Shown one piece after another: positions 22,486 through 32,176 of a stretch of DNA of 64,000 nt. The notes under the pieces are model-generated. The model was given only the letters and a program-made list of their open reading frames with translations. It ran no database searches and was not told the origin of the DNA. This stretch comes from Gymnothorax reevesii (taxonomy: Eukaryota; Chordata; Actinopteri; Anguilliformes; Muraenidae), in NCBI GenBank assembly GCA_029721435.1, contig CM056578.1, positions 11,718,313 to 11,782,312 on the forward strand. Direction: 5' to 3'. Each line of letters starts with the position of its first letter. Position 1 is the stretch's first letter. The translations under genes and the position numbers were made by a program.

Positions 22486-23126
22486 AAACTAGGCCTACAC
22501 TGTCAGCGGTGGACAGAAAGGGGTATTTCCCTGAAATTCCCTAATCCTGGGAGCCCCCTTACCAGACCTACAATATGAGGCAAATTTGAGGTCTGTGTTA
22601 GTAATTGTTCCAGAGATATGGTAAAAAAAAAAGAGGATTTTTTCTATATATAGTGCCACCTAGTGGCAAATCTAGGAGTGCATATTTGCCCAAAATCTAA
22701 TCAGTTCATCCTCTCTACCAAATCTCCACATATGCTAAAAATGAGAAGCCAATGTAAAGTATTTTGTGAGTTATCGCGCTAACGGCAAAAATCTGTGGAC
22801 GCGGCGGGAAGTGGGGCGAAACCATGATATCCCTGAAACTTGTATTTCAGGGATAAAATTAGACGTATATAATATAAAATAAAATAAATAGATTGTATGT
22901 CCTTTTGTAATTTATATTGGCTTCCAGCAGAAGTTGAGAAGAACCTTCATTATATTCCCAAAACTTGTATTTTCATGGTTTCGCCCCACCCGCCGCCATC
23001 GCTGCCACGTCCGCAAATTTTAGCCGTTAACGCAATAACTCACAAAATACTTTACACTGGCTTTAAATTGGGGAATTTTGGGGCAATACCCCCCGCTATT
23101 GGCCGCCGACGGTGTAGGCCTAGTTT
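22486..23126. mobile_element. Foldback MITE with long inverted arms
   Basis: The ends AAACTAGGCCTACACTGTCA (left) and AAACTAGGCCTACACCGTCG (right, reverse complement) are inverted repeats. A second inverted block pairs about 22747-22828 with 22975-23067 (key text ACTCACAAAATACTTTACA). The left arm is longer, so the right arm has probably lost sequence. The interior is non-coding and includes 'TAGTGCCACCTAGTGGC'. No clear target duplication was found. Confidence 0.65.
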
Positions 23127-23129
23127 ATT

Positions 23130-23345
23130 GAAAGGTCTTTTATCATTTCACCCGGAAGACAGCCAATGAGCCATTAGAAACCATTTCAAAATATGTTCCT
23201 TTGTGACATCACATTGGAAAGTGGCCGCACCGGAGCAAGAAGGATGAAAACCAGTCAATTAGCGACCATATGATGTCACAAAGGACAGATTTTGAAAGGG
23301 CTAATTTGCTGTGCATCTGGTGACATGATAGGGGACCTTTAATAG
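23130..23345. mobile_element. Kolobok-like MITE (TTAA-type ends)
   Basis: The left end TTGAAAGGTC...ATTTCACC mirrors the right end GGTGACATGATAGGGGACCTTTAA. The interior contains TGTGACATCACATTGG and a second TGATGTCACAAAGG. A related element lies at 48518-48766. The left TTAA would have mutated to TTGA. It directly abuts the foldback MITE. Confidence 0.5.
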
Positions 23346-23390
23346 AAAAGAAACCACACTTTATTTTCTATTTCATTGTGGTTTATTGTA

Positions 23391-24998
23391 CAAAACCCAA
23401 AACCAGTGAAGTTGGCACGTTGTGTAAATTGTAAATAAAAACAAAATATAATGATTTGCAAATCCTTTTCAACCTATATTCAATTTAATACACTGCAAAG
23501 ACAAGTTACTTAATGTTCGAACAGGTGAACTTTGTAATTTTTTGCAAATATTAGCTCATTTAGAATTTGATGCCTGCAACATGTCTCAAAAAAGCTGGCA
23601 CAAGTGGCAAAAAAGACTGAGAGAGTTGAGGAATGCTCATCAAACACTTATTTGGAACACCCCACAGGTGAACGGACTAATTGGGAAAAGGCGGGTGCCA
23701 TGATTGGGTATAAAACCAGCTTCCCTGAAATGCTCAGTCATTCACAAACAAGGATGGGGCGAGGGTCACCACTTAGTGAACAAATGCGTGAGCTGATTGT
23801 CGAACAGTTTAAAAACAACAGTCCTTAACGAGCTATTGCAAGAAATTTAGGGATTTCATCATCTACGATCCGTAATATCGTCAAAAGGTTCAGAGAATTG
23901 GAGAAATCACTGCACGTAAGCGACAAGGCCGAAAACCAACATTGAATGCCCGTGACCTTCGATCCCTCAGGTGGTACTGTATCAAAAACCGACATCAGTG
24001 TGTAAAGGACATCACCACATGGGCTCAGGAACACTTCAGAAAACCACTGTCAGTAACTACAGTTCGTCACTACATCTGCTAGTGCAAGTTAAAACTCTAC
24101 AATGCAAAGCGAAAGCCATTTATGAACAGCACCCAGAAATGCCGTCGGCTTCGCTGGGCCCAAGCTCATCTAAGATGGACTGATGCAAAGAGGAAAAGTG
24201 TTCTGTGGTCTGACGAGTCCACATTCCAAATTGATTTTGGAAACTGTGGACGTCGTGTCCTCCGGACCCAAGAGGAAAAGAACCATCCAGACTGTTTTAG
24301 GCGCAAAGTTCAAAAGCCAGCATCTGTGATGGTATGGGGGTGTATTAGTGCCCAAGGCATGGGCAACTTTCACATATGTGAAGGCACCATTAATGCTGAA
24401 AGGTACATACAGGTTTTGGAGTAACATATGTTGCCATCCAAGCAACGTCTTTTTCATGGACGCCCCTGCTTATTTCAGCAAGACAATGCCAAGCCACATT
24501 CTGCACGTGTTACAACAGCATGGCTCCGTAGTAAAAGAGTGCGGGTACTAGACTGGCCTGCCTGTAGTCCTGACCTGTCTCCCATTGAAAATGTGTGGTG
24601 CATTATGAAGCGTAAAATACGACAACGGAGACCCAGGACTGTTGAACAACTTAAGCTGTGCATCAAGCAAGAATGGGAAAGAGTTCCACCTGAAAAGCTT
24701 CAAAAATCGGTCTCCTCAGTTCCCAAACGTTTACTGAGTGTCGTTAAAAGGAAAGGCAATGTAACACAGTGGTAAAAAGGCCCCTGTGCCAACTTTTTTG
24801 CAGTGTGTTGCTGCCTTTAAATTCTAAGTTAATGATTATTTGCAAAAAAAAAAAGAAAGTTTCTCAGTTTGAACATTAAACATCTTGTCTTTGCAGTGTA
24901 TTCAATTGAATATAAGTTGAAAAGGATTTGCAAATCATTGTATTCTGTTTTCATCTACGATTTACATACCGTGCCAACTTCACTGGGTTTGGGTTTTG
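23391..24998 (+). mobile_element. Tc1/mariner transposon 1, complete ends, dead transposase
   Basis: The 1608-bp element is flanked by TA on both sides (23389-23390, 24999-25000). The outer inverted repeats (23391-23505 and 24884-24998) both begin CAAAACCCAAANCCAGTGAA. Weaker complementarity continues to about 210 bp from each end. Long inverted repeats of this size are typical of fish Tc1 elements. It carries a broken transposase (separate entry). Confidence 0.92.
23754..24775 (+). pseudogene. Tc1-type DD34E transposase, inactivated
   Basis: Tc1 transposase binds the inverted ends through an N-terminal paired-like helix-turn-helix domain and cuts and pastes the element into TA sites. Text from MGRGSPLSEQM to the final KRKGNVTQW is recognisable. 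The catalytic residues are visible: D in WSDES (codon 24212), D in QQDNAKPH (24482) and E in SPIENVW (24587), with 34 residues between the last two. The frame is broken by an early stop at 23826, a frameshift near 23900, a stop near 24080 and a stop at 24422. The copy cannot make transposase. The family is usually about 340 aa, matching this span. Confidence 0.9.
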
Positions 24999-25690
24999 TA
25001 ATTAAATATGGCTTGGGAGCTTATGTGGCTGAAATACAACCGCAATTTTATAGTTGGGACAAAGTGTAAATTGTGAATAAAATCAAAATGCGATGACTTT
25101 CAGATCTCATGAGCCAATATGTCTTTTCCAATAGAAAATAGACAACATTTCAAATGTTGCAACTGAGACATTTAACATTTTTATACACAAAATGAGCTTA
25201 TTTCAAATTTTCTGGCTGCAACAGGTCTCAAAAAAGTTGGGACGCAGGCAAAAAAAAAGGGCTGAAAAAAACAATTAATAAAAAGAGAATCAGCTGAAAG
25301 AACAATTAGCAAGTAATTAAGTTAACTGGCATCTGGTGTATAACAAGATCAGGTATTAAAGGGATGATTTAGAGCTGAGTTGCTAAAAAGTAAAGATGGC
25401 CAGAGGCTCTCCAACCTGTGAAGGCTTGCGTAAAAAAATTCCGGAATACTTTAAAAACAATGTTCCTCAACGCCAAATTGCAAAGGCTTTGAAGGTATCA
25501 TCATCAACAGTGCATAACATCGTCATAAGATTCAGAGAAACTGGAAAAATCTCTGTGCGTAAGGGACAAGGCCGAAGACCTTTACTGGATGCCCGTGATC
25601 TTCAGGCCCTCAGACACCTCTGCATCACTCACCGGCATGATTCTGTCATTGACATTTGTAATGTGAATATAGGCCACTAGATGGCATTCA

Positions 25691-25864
25691 GAACATCAGG
25701 AAACAGATCCTCATATTTCTTGATCAACCTCTCAAACTGATCTCTCTGTGAGGGTTCTAAGTGCTGGAGTTTTACATCAAGATTTTGCAACACTTCAGAA
25801 TCCTCACAGAGAGATCAGTTTGAGAGGTTGATCAAGAAATATGAGGATCTGTTTCCTGATGTTC
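25691..25864. repeat. Perfect 63-bp inverted repeat
   Basis: Bases 25691-25753 are the exact reverse complement of 25802-25864 (GAACATCAGGAAACAGATCC...). The 48-nt loop between them is itself partly complementary for about 16 more bases. The right arm is the pol coding strand, so the left arm is an inverted copy of the start of that pol fragment. Confidence 0.92.
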
Positions 25865-26335
25865 CAAAGAGAGTTTCTATAGCCTCTCATGATGTAGATG
25901 TTGGTGATGCCAAACCAATAAAACAGCATCCGTACCGGATGAATCCTGAAAAGAGAAAGATTGCTGAGAAAGAGGTTGAGTACATGTTAGAACATGATAT
26001 TATCAGACCCTCCAACTCAGATTGGAGTTCACCCTGTGTGCTAGTTCCAAAACCTGATGGAAGTACTAGATTCTGTACAGATTATCGCAAAGTCAATGCT
26101 GTAACTAGAACTGATGTGTTTCCAATACCTAGGATTGATGATTGTATTGATAGTGTAGGGCAAGCAAAGTTTCTGACCAAGATTGATTTATTGAAGGGTT
26201 ATTGGTGTGTGCCTTTAACTGAGAGGGCCAAGAGCATCTCTGCTTTTGCCACACCATCTGGATTGTACCAGTATGAAGTCCTACCCTTTGGCATGAAAAA
26301 TGCCCCAGCCACGTTCCAAAGGATGATACAGTCTA
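25804..26335 (+). pseudogene. Ty3/gypsy reverse transcriptase fragment
   Basis: The open reading covers the linker upstream of RT and its fingers and palm start. Visible motifs are HPYRMNPEKR, DIIRPSNSDWSSP, FCTDYRKVNAVT, the first catalytic Asp in FLTKIDLLKGYW and LPFGMKNAPATFQRM. It stops before the YxDD motif. The sequence differs clearly from the chromovirus at 13.5 kb, so it comes from another gypsy family. The frame is uninterrupted across the fragment, in contrast to the decayed Tc1 around it. Confidence 0.9.
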
Positions 26336-27167
26336 CAATTCACATTACACATTACTAAATGGGCCCAGGAATACTTCAAGAAACTACTGTCTGTAAACAC
26401 AGTCCGCCGTGCCATCCACAGAAGCCACCTAAAGCTCGAAAAGGAAGCCATTGTTGAGCATGATCCAGAAGAGCCGCCGTGTTCTGTGGGCCAAGACTCG
26501 TTTGAAATGGACAGTAGCAAAGTAGCAAAGTGTCTTGTGGTCAGACGAGTCCAAATTTGACATTCTTGTTGGAAATTATAGGTGTCGTGTCCTCCGGGCT
26601 AAAGAGGAGAAAAACCACCCCTCCTATTATCAGCGTTCAGTTCAAAAGCCAGCATTTCTGATGGTATGGGGATGCAATAGTGCACATGGTGTGGGCATGT
26701 TTCAAAAAGCTCCATGAATGATGAAAGGTATATAAAGGTTTTAGAGCAAGATATGCTCCCCTCCAGATGACATCTATTCCAGGCAAGGCATCAAGTATTT
26801 CAGCAGGACATTGCAAAACCACATACTGCAGCTATTATAACAGCATGGCTTTGTAACAGAAGAATCTGTGTGCTGAACTGGCCTGCCTGCAGTCCTGATC
26901 TTTCACCAATTCAGAACATTTGGCGCATAATTAAATGAAAAGTTCATCAAAGAAGACCCAAAACTCTCCAGCAGCTGGAAGCCTGTATTAAACAAGAGTG
27001 GGATCAAATTCCAATGGCTAATCTCAAGAAACTTGTCTCTTCAATGCCCAGATGCCTCCACTCTGTGTTAAAAAGAAGAGGGGATGCTACACCATGGTAA
27101 GCAGGCCCCTGTCCCAACTTTTTTAAAACCTGTAGCAACCGTCAAATTTGAAATGAGCTCTATTTGT

Positions 27168-27456
27168 GGATAGAATTGTAAAATTTCTCAGTTTCAACAT
27201 TTGCGATGTTATCTCTGTTCTATTCCGAATAAAATACTGGCTGGTGTGATTTGAAAGTCATTGCGTTTTGATTTTATTCACAATTTACACTTTGTCCTAA
27301 CTATTTTGGAATTGGGGTTGTATAATAATAATGGGATTAATAGCCATAAATAAGTGTGCTTATAAGTCAGATTTCCATAAACTACTAAATATTTCAGCAT
27401 GAAATGAGGGTGGGAGTCGTAAGGCTTTCAGATATCAGACATCATCTTCTATTTAC

Positions 27457-27501
<45 letters not shown>

Positions 27502-27505
27502 TATA
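27168..27505 (+). repeat. Segmental duplicate A, copy 1 (includes Tc1 end and (TAA)n)
   Basis: The 3' terminal repeat of transposon 2 plus its flank (ATTAATAGCCATAAATAAGT...ATCAGACATCATCTTC) and the (TAA)n tract at 27458-27502 recur at 28970-29304 with scattered mismatches. Confidence 0.85.
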
Positions 27506-28378
27506 AAACAAGTTGGCAGGGTCATGTTCACTTTCCTTCAGTTGTGCTTACTAATACTTTGCACCCCATCTGCTATCTAATTAGCATTTCAAACACGACC
27601 TGGGCTCTCTTTCTGTCAGCACATGTTCTGAACTTCAAAGTAGATCCCTGAGATGAGGTTATTATACATTTTCCAATTTATCCTGAAAGCGCTGTAGACA
27701 GAGAGGAAGTGGAGATCCAGAAGTGTCATCTTGTAAAAGGACCAGCACTGGCTGGACTGGGCTCCTTTGCACTGAAGAATTTTAGATTCCATGTATTATT
27801 TTCGCATTAGTCCGGCAAACACCATTTCGAGAGTTTTGGAAGTTGGACTACACTTTGAGAGCAGGAATAATTAATTATCAAAAAGTTCAATTTTTCACTT
27901 GAGCCAAGTTTTTTTTTTTTTCTTCTGCGAGCCAAACTTGTTTGATTACATTTCTGGTTTTAAAGAACTCTGGTTGTACAAAGGCACAATCTATAAATGA
28001 GCTGTAATGAAAACTAAATAAGATATCCCCCTATAATTATACCATCATATTTGGACGTCTTGAGCTGAGGTCCTAGATTCTCCAAGAATGCGCTCTGTTC
28101 TGAATTCAAACGGCATCAGTACCAAAATTGAGGCCACTGAAGCCAAACAGGCAATTCAGTCGGAAGTCACTGCTAGCACACTGATAAGAGAGAATACTTG
28201 CTTCCTTGCTACTGCAGTGTGCACTTGATATGCTGTTCTCATTGGCACCATGGTCTACGTATACCACAGGAACAGTCGATAGTGCACTGACATACAGTAT
28301 TGTAATGGGCTCGTGATGCAATCTGTACTCCATAGATGAAAGAAAACATTTCATTGCATTGAGTGACTGGCCTTAGGC

Positions 28379-28387
<9 letters not shown>

Positions 28388-28420
<33 letters not shown>
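28388..28420. repeat. (AT)n microsatellite
   Basis: An uninterrupted TATATA tract directly before a SINE-like copy. Confidence 0.9.
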
Positions 28421-28421
<1 letters not shown>

Positions 28422-28436
28422 ACACATTTTTACTGC

Positions 28437-28745
28437 AGAGTGGTATGATGAAGCAGTAAGTTGCACTGTTGCATCGCATCAAGGAGGTTGTGAGTTTGAG
28501 TCCTGCCAGGGGTATTCCAGTGTAGAGTCAGTATGCTTTTCCAGTGTTCACGCCAGGGTTCTCTGGTTTCATCCAACAGTCCAAAGACATGCACGTCAGG
28601 TATGCACGAGAGTCTCAATGAAATAACCGAAAGGTATGAGTGTGTGAGGGGATGGTGTGTTATCCCAGCTATGGACTGAAGTACTGAACAGAAAGTGTTC
28701 CTGGCCCTGTGAAGGAATAGATGAGAGATGCATATTTGATCAGGT
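28437..28745 (+). repeat. SINE-like repeat, copy 3
   Basis: It shares the GTTGTGAGTTTGAGTCCTG B-box-like site, 'TCTCTGGTTTCATCCAACAG', 'CCAAAGACATGCA' and 'GTGTGTGAGGGGATGGTG' with the copies at 3955 and 10805. The GATG tail is missing. Confidence 0.6.
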
Positions 28746-28799
28746 TATGAGCCTGGTTTCCAAGATTTTACACTGAACTAAACAGTTTCCATTAATATG

Positions 28800-28945
28800 G
28801 AATAGCTTCAGGAGATGGATGACTCTACAAGAATTTGGTGGACCATCATCCAACACTGTAAACCCTGACAAGTGTGTTGAGCTCAAATGTTTTGTAGAAA
28901 CCGATGAAAAAAAAAAAAAAAGAGTTTGTCAACGTCATGATCTTG
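28800..28945 (+). repeat. Segmental duplicate B, copy 1 (includes a MITE piece)
   Basis: This block (AGAATTTGGTG, ACCATC, CCAACACTGTAAACCCTGA, ATGTTTTGT, GTTTGTCAAC) recurs at 29305-29465. The ACACTGTAAACCCTGA part also occurs inverted at 30690-30815, so it contains an interspersed MITE fragment. Confidence 0.75.
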
Positions 28946-28969
28946 TTATTATTTATTATCCATTATTTT

Positions 28970-29304
28970 GTGGATAAAATTGTAAAATTTCTCAGTTTCA
29001 AAATTTGCTGTGTTATCTCTGTTCTATTGTGAATAAAATCCTAGCTGCTGTGATTTGATTTGAGTCAGTGCGTTTTGATTTTATTCACAACTTGCCCTTC
29101 GTCCCAACTATATTGGAATTGGGGTTGTAATAATGGCATTAATAGCCATAAATAAGTGTGCTTATAAGTCACATTTCCATACACTACAAAATATTTCGGC
29201 ATGAAATGAGGGTGGGAGTCATAAGGCTTTCAGATATCAGACATCATCTTCTATTTACATAATAATAATAATAATAATAATAATAATAGTAATAATAATA
29301 AAAC
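28970..29304 (+). repeat. Segmental duplicate A, copy 2
   Basis: It matches 27168-27505 through the Tc1 right end (ends GGAATTGGGGTTG at about 29129), the flank and a (TAA)n tract at 29259-29300. The Tc1 end here has no body and no partner end, so it arose by duplication rather than transposition. Confidence 0.85.
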
Positions 29305-29465
29305 CAGATAAAATGAGTCGACAGCCTCATGGACATGGATGTCACTATGAGAATTTGGTGCACCATCGTCCAACACTGTAAACCCTGAGAAGTGTGGCAA
29401 ACTAAGATGTTTTGTGGAAACCGATTGCCTCAAAAAAATGGAGTTTGTCAACTCCATGATCTTAT
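29305..29465 (+). repeat. Segmental duplicate B, copy 2
   Basis: It matches 28800-28945, including sequence outside the MITE piece. The order is therefore A1, spacer, B1, A2, B2, consistent with tandem duplication of an A-B unit. Confidence 0.7.
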
Positions 29466-29502
29466 CACACCACTTAAAAGTGTGAAAAAAACTTTACCTT
29501 AT

Positions 29503-29627
29503 TATCCCCCGCTGTGCGATTAGCGTGAAGCTGGGATATAGTATTGGGCTACGTCCGTCCGCATGTACGTATGTCCGTCCGTACGTCTGTACGGACACAT
29601 GAAATTGAGGCGGCGGGGGATATTGAC
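29503..29627. repeat. CCCCCGC-ended fish repeat with GTCCGTCC block
   Basis: TTATCCCCCGCTGTGCGATTA on the left and GGCGGCGGGGGATA on the right form short inverted ends. The middle holds GTCCGTCCG/GTACG iterations. Its right edge is the insertion point of the LTR that follows. Confidence 0.5.
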
Positions 29628-30667
29628 TGTTGTGTTCTGGGGTCCTGGCCTTTGGCCAGGACAGCATTTATGGTTTTAACAGTTTCGTGTTCAAGATTTC
29701 ATAGTCATAGTTCATGTTCATGTTCATAGTCACAGTTTTAACAGTTTCTTGTATCTAGTCATTGCATTTCATTATTCACATTTATTGTCCACGTTTTTAC
29801 TTTTCCATGTTTTGTTTTCGCCAGGTCTGCCAAGCCACTCCACCGCTTGTCTGCGTTCCGCCCCGTGCCTTCGTTGTTGCACATTTCAGAGCTCTGGTTG
29901 GCTTTGGTATTTACCCCCTTCCTTCTGTGCTGTGCTGATTCGGGGCTCTCTAAGCTTAATTGATAATTAACTGTTTTTAAGTTACTAACATTTACTAACA
30001 TTCACTGGGTGGTGTAATTCTTAGATAGGCACATTACTAATATTACTAATTTAGACAGGGAGTTTATTGTCATGATTCCTGCTTTGCTATTTCAAGTCTT
30101 GCGGTGCTTTTCTGTTCTTAACATTCATGCTGCTTCCAAACTGCATACTTAATTGGTACTTAAGCTGAGCCGCTCATTCTCTTAATGAGCAAGTCTTGTC
30201 ACCCAATCTCTGTCCATGTCATTATCTTGCCCTGCCTCTTGTTTCCCCTCCTCCAGGTGTTGCCCTCATGTCTTGATTTTCTAGCCTTTATCTGGATGCG
30301 GTGGAAGTTGGCTGGCAGACAGTGTCTCAAGTTTTGTTTCCAAGTCAAGTTCTCACTCATGTTTCCAAGTCCTTGTCCTTGTTCGCTAGCTCATGTTCCA
30401 AAGTCTCGTTTTCTTAGTCATTTTGTACATAGCCTTAGTCTTGTTGTTTATTTTCGTTCTTGGATATCTGCCTGGAATTTCCAGTGGTTTTTTGTTCTTG
30501 CCGTTTTCGCTATTTAGTTTCCCAGCTCTGTGTAGCTTACCCTAGTTTGTCTTTTTGCAACCCTTTGGGCCAAGTTTTTTGTTGGCCCTCGTGCCTGTTT
30601 TATTTTGTTTTAAATAAATCCTCATTTCCCTTCACCCCGCTTCTGGTGTCTAACTGATTCCCTATCA
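29628..30667 (+). mobile_element. Solo LTR of an LTR retroelement
   Basis: The 1040-bp block begins TGTTGTGTTCTGG and ends CCCTATCA. It is flanked by ATTGAC on both sides (29622-29627 and 30668-30673). AATAAA at about 30612 sits 50-60 bp before the end, as expected for a + strand LTR. It contains two ACTAAY pairs at 29984/29994 and 30036/30045. No internal region remains, consistent with LTR-LTR recombination. The family is not identified; the 6-bp duplication is longer than the 5 bp of the chromovirus. Confidence 0.75.
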
Positions 30668-30689
30668 ATTGACATGTTAGTGGCAGACA

Positions 30690-30815
30690 CTTGTTATCTT
30701 TAAGTTCCTGTCACACAGTGCAATTAAGTTTGCCTACACAATTTTTTTGAGGTAATCATTTTCCACAAAACATTTGAGTTCAGCACACTATCAGGGTTTA
30801 CAGTGTATAGTTAAA
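30690..30815 (-). repeat. MITE fragment of the ACACTGTAAACCC type
   Basis: Read on the minus strand it gives ACACTGTAAACCCTGATAGT, then ATGTTTTGTGGAAA, a TACCTCAAAAAAATT block and TTGCACTGTGTGACAGG. It matches parts of the B duplicates. It resembles abundant fish MITEs with ACACTGTAAA ends. Confidence 0.55.
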
Positions 30816-31177
30816 ACAAATGATTTTTGGATGGTTTACAGTAGTGCGTGGGTAGCGGGTGAGTGTTTTGGCTGAGTTTGGGAGAAAGTGGTCGCTTAAC
30901 CTTTAGTGTAACCGTGATGTGGTGGGCAATTTAGATACTTCAACAGATGTGAGTTTCTCGCTTTACACTTTGCCCAAATGAGCTTTGGCCCACCGCCACC
31001 TGAGACCCAGACTTGAATTTTGTGCACTTAGGCGAAATGTGATGTCCTCATATGAGGAGGCAAGGTCTCGGGAAGCTGAAAGAATATGGCAGGGCTGCTA
31101 TTTCAACTGCCCTTGTCAGAACAGTATTCTTCAGATTATGAGAAACCATAAGATTAGAATGAAAAACAAAATGAAAC
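30816..31177. other. No gene seen
   Basis: Short unique-looking segment; no coding or repeat signature recognised. Confidence 0.4.
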
Positions 31178-32176
31178 ACATTGTTATTGATTGTCTGAAT
31201 TTAACAGTTAAACAGTTTTTCTTGTTATTTTAACCATAAATAGAGTCCTGTGTGCATTTAATGCTTCACTCACAACCCATCGTACATGCTACTACGGGCA
31301 GTCTACAGTAAAAAAAATTTCCAAAACTGTGCTTGAGACTTGTGAGACGCTTGCGTGTGTCCAGCGCCGTAGAAGGTCACACAATGGCCTTGACGACTTT
31401 TGGTCCGGCACATGAAAATTCTACAAGTCTTGCGAAAAATCAAGAATGCATACATTGCATACAGGACCTGTACTCCTTTGGTACGCCTGAACCAAGTTAG
31501 CAGCATGGCTAGTAGAGGCTTTGCGATGACAGTAAGGTGCACAGTCATTGTACGAGTGAGGTGCCTCAGATGTACAACACAAGTACTCCACACTTGCTAT
31601 TTGTGCAGCCCCCTAGACAGAAATACTCACTTCCTACCCCTATGTGTGACCTGCAGGCCTGCACGCCACACGAGAGGCAAGATTCCAGGTATATATATAG
31701 GGGAGGAACCAAGGAACCAATCACTGATCGTGTAGCGTCACACGCAAGTCATGAGTGATTGTCACGTGCTGATCATAATTGACACAAAAGTGCGGCCCGT
31801 AATCTTAGCGCATGAAACTGGTTAAATGAAAGTCACCCGCACTCCACACTCACTTTAGATGCACTCATAACGTGTGTCAGACATACGCTTTCCACGGGCT
31901 AACGGTGCAATTTTTCCCTCGCCTCGAGAAAGTCAAAGTCACTTGAAAACTTTGCCCGTACTCTTTCCCAAACTTTGCCCCATGTTCACTGCAACCATGC
32001 GCTTTGGCTGCGAGCTACCAAATTATGCTACCCGTGCATGTCCAAAACACTTAAAGCGGGTTGTGAGTGAATCATAACTGCGGTTTCCAGTCAACCATAC
32101 ACGGAACTCTGTAATAACCTTATTGTAAAATTGCAGTTAAAATAACTGGCAAAAATAGTGCCAGTTTATGACAGTG
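31178..32176 (+). mobile_element. MITE family C, copy 1, split by an insertion
   Basis: The left part (31178-31261: TTGATTGTCTGAATTTAACAG) and right part (32075-32176: GTAAAATTGCAGTTAAAATA...GACAGTG) together make about 186 bp. The uninterrupted copies at 46100 (with a poly-A expansion) and 57680 are about 184-208 bp. The split is caused by the 813-bp element below. Confidence 0.75.
31262..32074. mobile_element. Non-autonomous DNA transposon with TAA target duplication (PIF/Harbinger-like)
   Basis: The ends TGCTTCACTCACAACCC and (reverse complement of the right) TGATTCACTCACAACCC form a 17-bp inverted repeat with one mismatch. TAA flanks both sides (31259-31261, 32075-32077). A 3-bp TWA target is characteristic of PIF/Harbinger. 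The 813-bp interior has no transposase frame. The boundaries are supported because the host MITE is continuous in three other copies in this window. Confidence 0.8.

Larger units (their letters stand above)
25657..26349 (+). mobile_element. 693-bp inserted unit with 12-bp inverted ends and gypsy RT fragment
   Basis: The unit starts TGTAATGTGAATATAGGCC and ends CAATTCACATTACA, giving a perfect 12-bp terminal inverted repeat. It is flanked by CATT on both sides (25653-25656 and 26350-26353). The TG...CA ends and the 4-bp duplication suggest an LTR-type integration. Inside are only about 34 bp of LTR-like sequence, an inverted duplication and a forward piece of gypsy pol. It is not a normal element: it lacks gag, integrase and complete LTRs. 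Confidence 0.75.
25396..27100 (+). pseudogene. Tc1-type transposase, split by an insertion and decayed
   Basis: The N-terminal part (25396-25656, MARGSPTCEGL to the SVIDI segment) has the paired-like helix-turn-helix text AKALKVSSSTVHNIVIRF. After the insertion the protein resumes with a WAQEYFKK-like segment (about 26358). The first D is in a SDES-like motif (26544) and the second in QQD (26807). The third catalytic position, expected Glu at 26912, is a CAG (Gln) codon. Several stops, frameshifts and a local 8-bp duplication near 26513-26530 add to the damage. Confidence 0.85.
25037..27320 (+). mobile_element. Tc1/mariner transposon 2, interrupted
   Basis: The element is flanked by TA (25035-25036, 27321-27322). 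The inverted ends are CAACCGCAATTTTATAGTTG on the left and CAACCCCAATTCCAAAATAG (reverse complement) on the right. They share TGTAAATTGTGAATAAAATC and extend to about 210 bp. Removing the 693-bp insert at 25657-26349 leaves about 1.59 kb, the normal size. It lies 36 bp after transposon 1 but its ends differ, so it is a separate family. Confidence 0.9.
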
